A stretch of 13,844 nt of DNA from Lachnospiraceae bacterium. Lineage in GTDB: Bacteria > Bacillota_A > Clostridia > Lachnospirales > Lachnospiraceae. This document shows, one piece after another, positions 13,827 through 13,844 of the stretch; the first letter of the stretch is position 1; every line of letters begins with the position of its first letter. A program made the translations under genes and the position numbers. Under the pieces are notes generated by a model. The model saw only the letters and a program-made list of their open reading frames with translations. It was not told where the DNA came from and did no database searches. The stretch covers positions 1-13,844 of the forward strand of contig VSNT01000103.1 in NCBI GenBank assembly GCA_009774465.1, written 5' to 3'.

Positions 13827-13844
13827 GGCTGGTCTTCACCAGCC
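13827..13844. terminator. GC-rich hairpin at the window edge, probable terminator of a neighbouring gene
   Basis: GGCTGGT (13827-13833) and ACCAGCC (13838-13844) form a perfect 7-bp stem around CTTC. The hairpin reaches the last base, so a following T tract cannot be seen. The AAGGG just before it (13823-13827) suggests that the stem continues outside the window. Confidence 0.5.

Overview
The window looks like a chromosomal accessory stretch from an AT-rich, low-GC Gram-positive anaerobe of the class Clostridia, most likely a Lachnospiraceae-type gut bacterium. The basis is the base composition, strong AAGGAGG-type ribosome binding sites, sigma-A promoters with 17-bp spacers, and the families present (rubredoxin-fused glutamate-synthase-like protein, BcrA-type ABC transporter with its two-component system, DUF3990 and DUF2441 proteins). 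No rRNA, tRNA, CRISPR array or complete insertion sequence is visible. Apart from the first gene (153-650) and the DUF2441 gene (8467-9012), every gene is on the minus strand.

Layout. 1-710: a small XRE-type regulator with an unusual FliG-C-like tail, ending in a strong terminator shared with the convergent gene. 726-2126: a rubredoxin plus glutamate-synthase-type FMN domain oxidoreductase. 2232-3641: a compact cassette with its own promoter, a DUF3990 ADP-ribosyltransferase-like protein and a partner protein. It is bracketed by a 30-bp direct repeat that duplicates the last nine codons and stop of the neighbouring permease gene. 3612-6958: a four-gene operon (response regulator, histidine kinase, ABC ATPase, ABC permease) from a good promoter at 7037-7065, typical of antimicrobial-peptide or cell-envelope stress detoxification. 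7089-7330: a long imperfect palindrome of unknown origin. 7346-8221: a radical SAM protein of the spore-photoproduct-lyase-like family. 8294-8376: a perfect inverted repeat and a promoter leading to the DUF2441 gene.

9053-11270: a three-gene operon (GNAT, GNAT, metallo-beta-lactamase-fold hydrolase). Ahead of it I read a full attenuator: promoter, 18-codon Tyr/Met-rich leader peptide with a good ribosome binding site, a hairpin containing an antiterminator strand, and an intrinsic terminator 57 nt before the first structural gene. This is the most interesting item in the window. It suggests that the two acetyltransferases and the hydrolase are switched on by events at the ribosome, for example a translation inhibitor.

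11332-13716: a two-gene RloB/RloA (AbiL-like) unit, an ATPase plus a Toprim-like protein, with its own promoter; this is a likely anti-phage abortive-infection system. The window ends inside a GC-rich hairpin at 13827-13844. Calls are from reading the sequence and translations only; family names come from motif recognition, not database searches.
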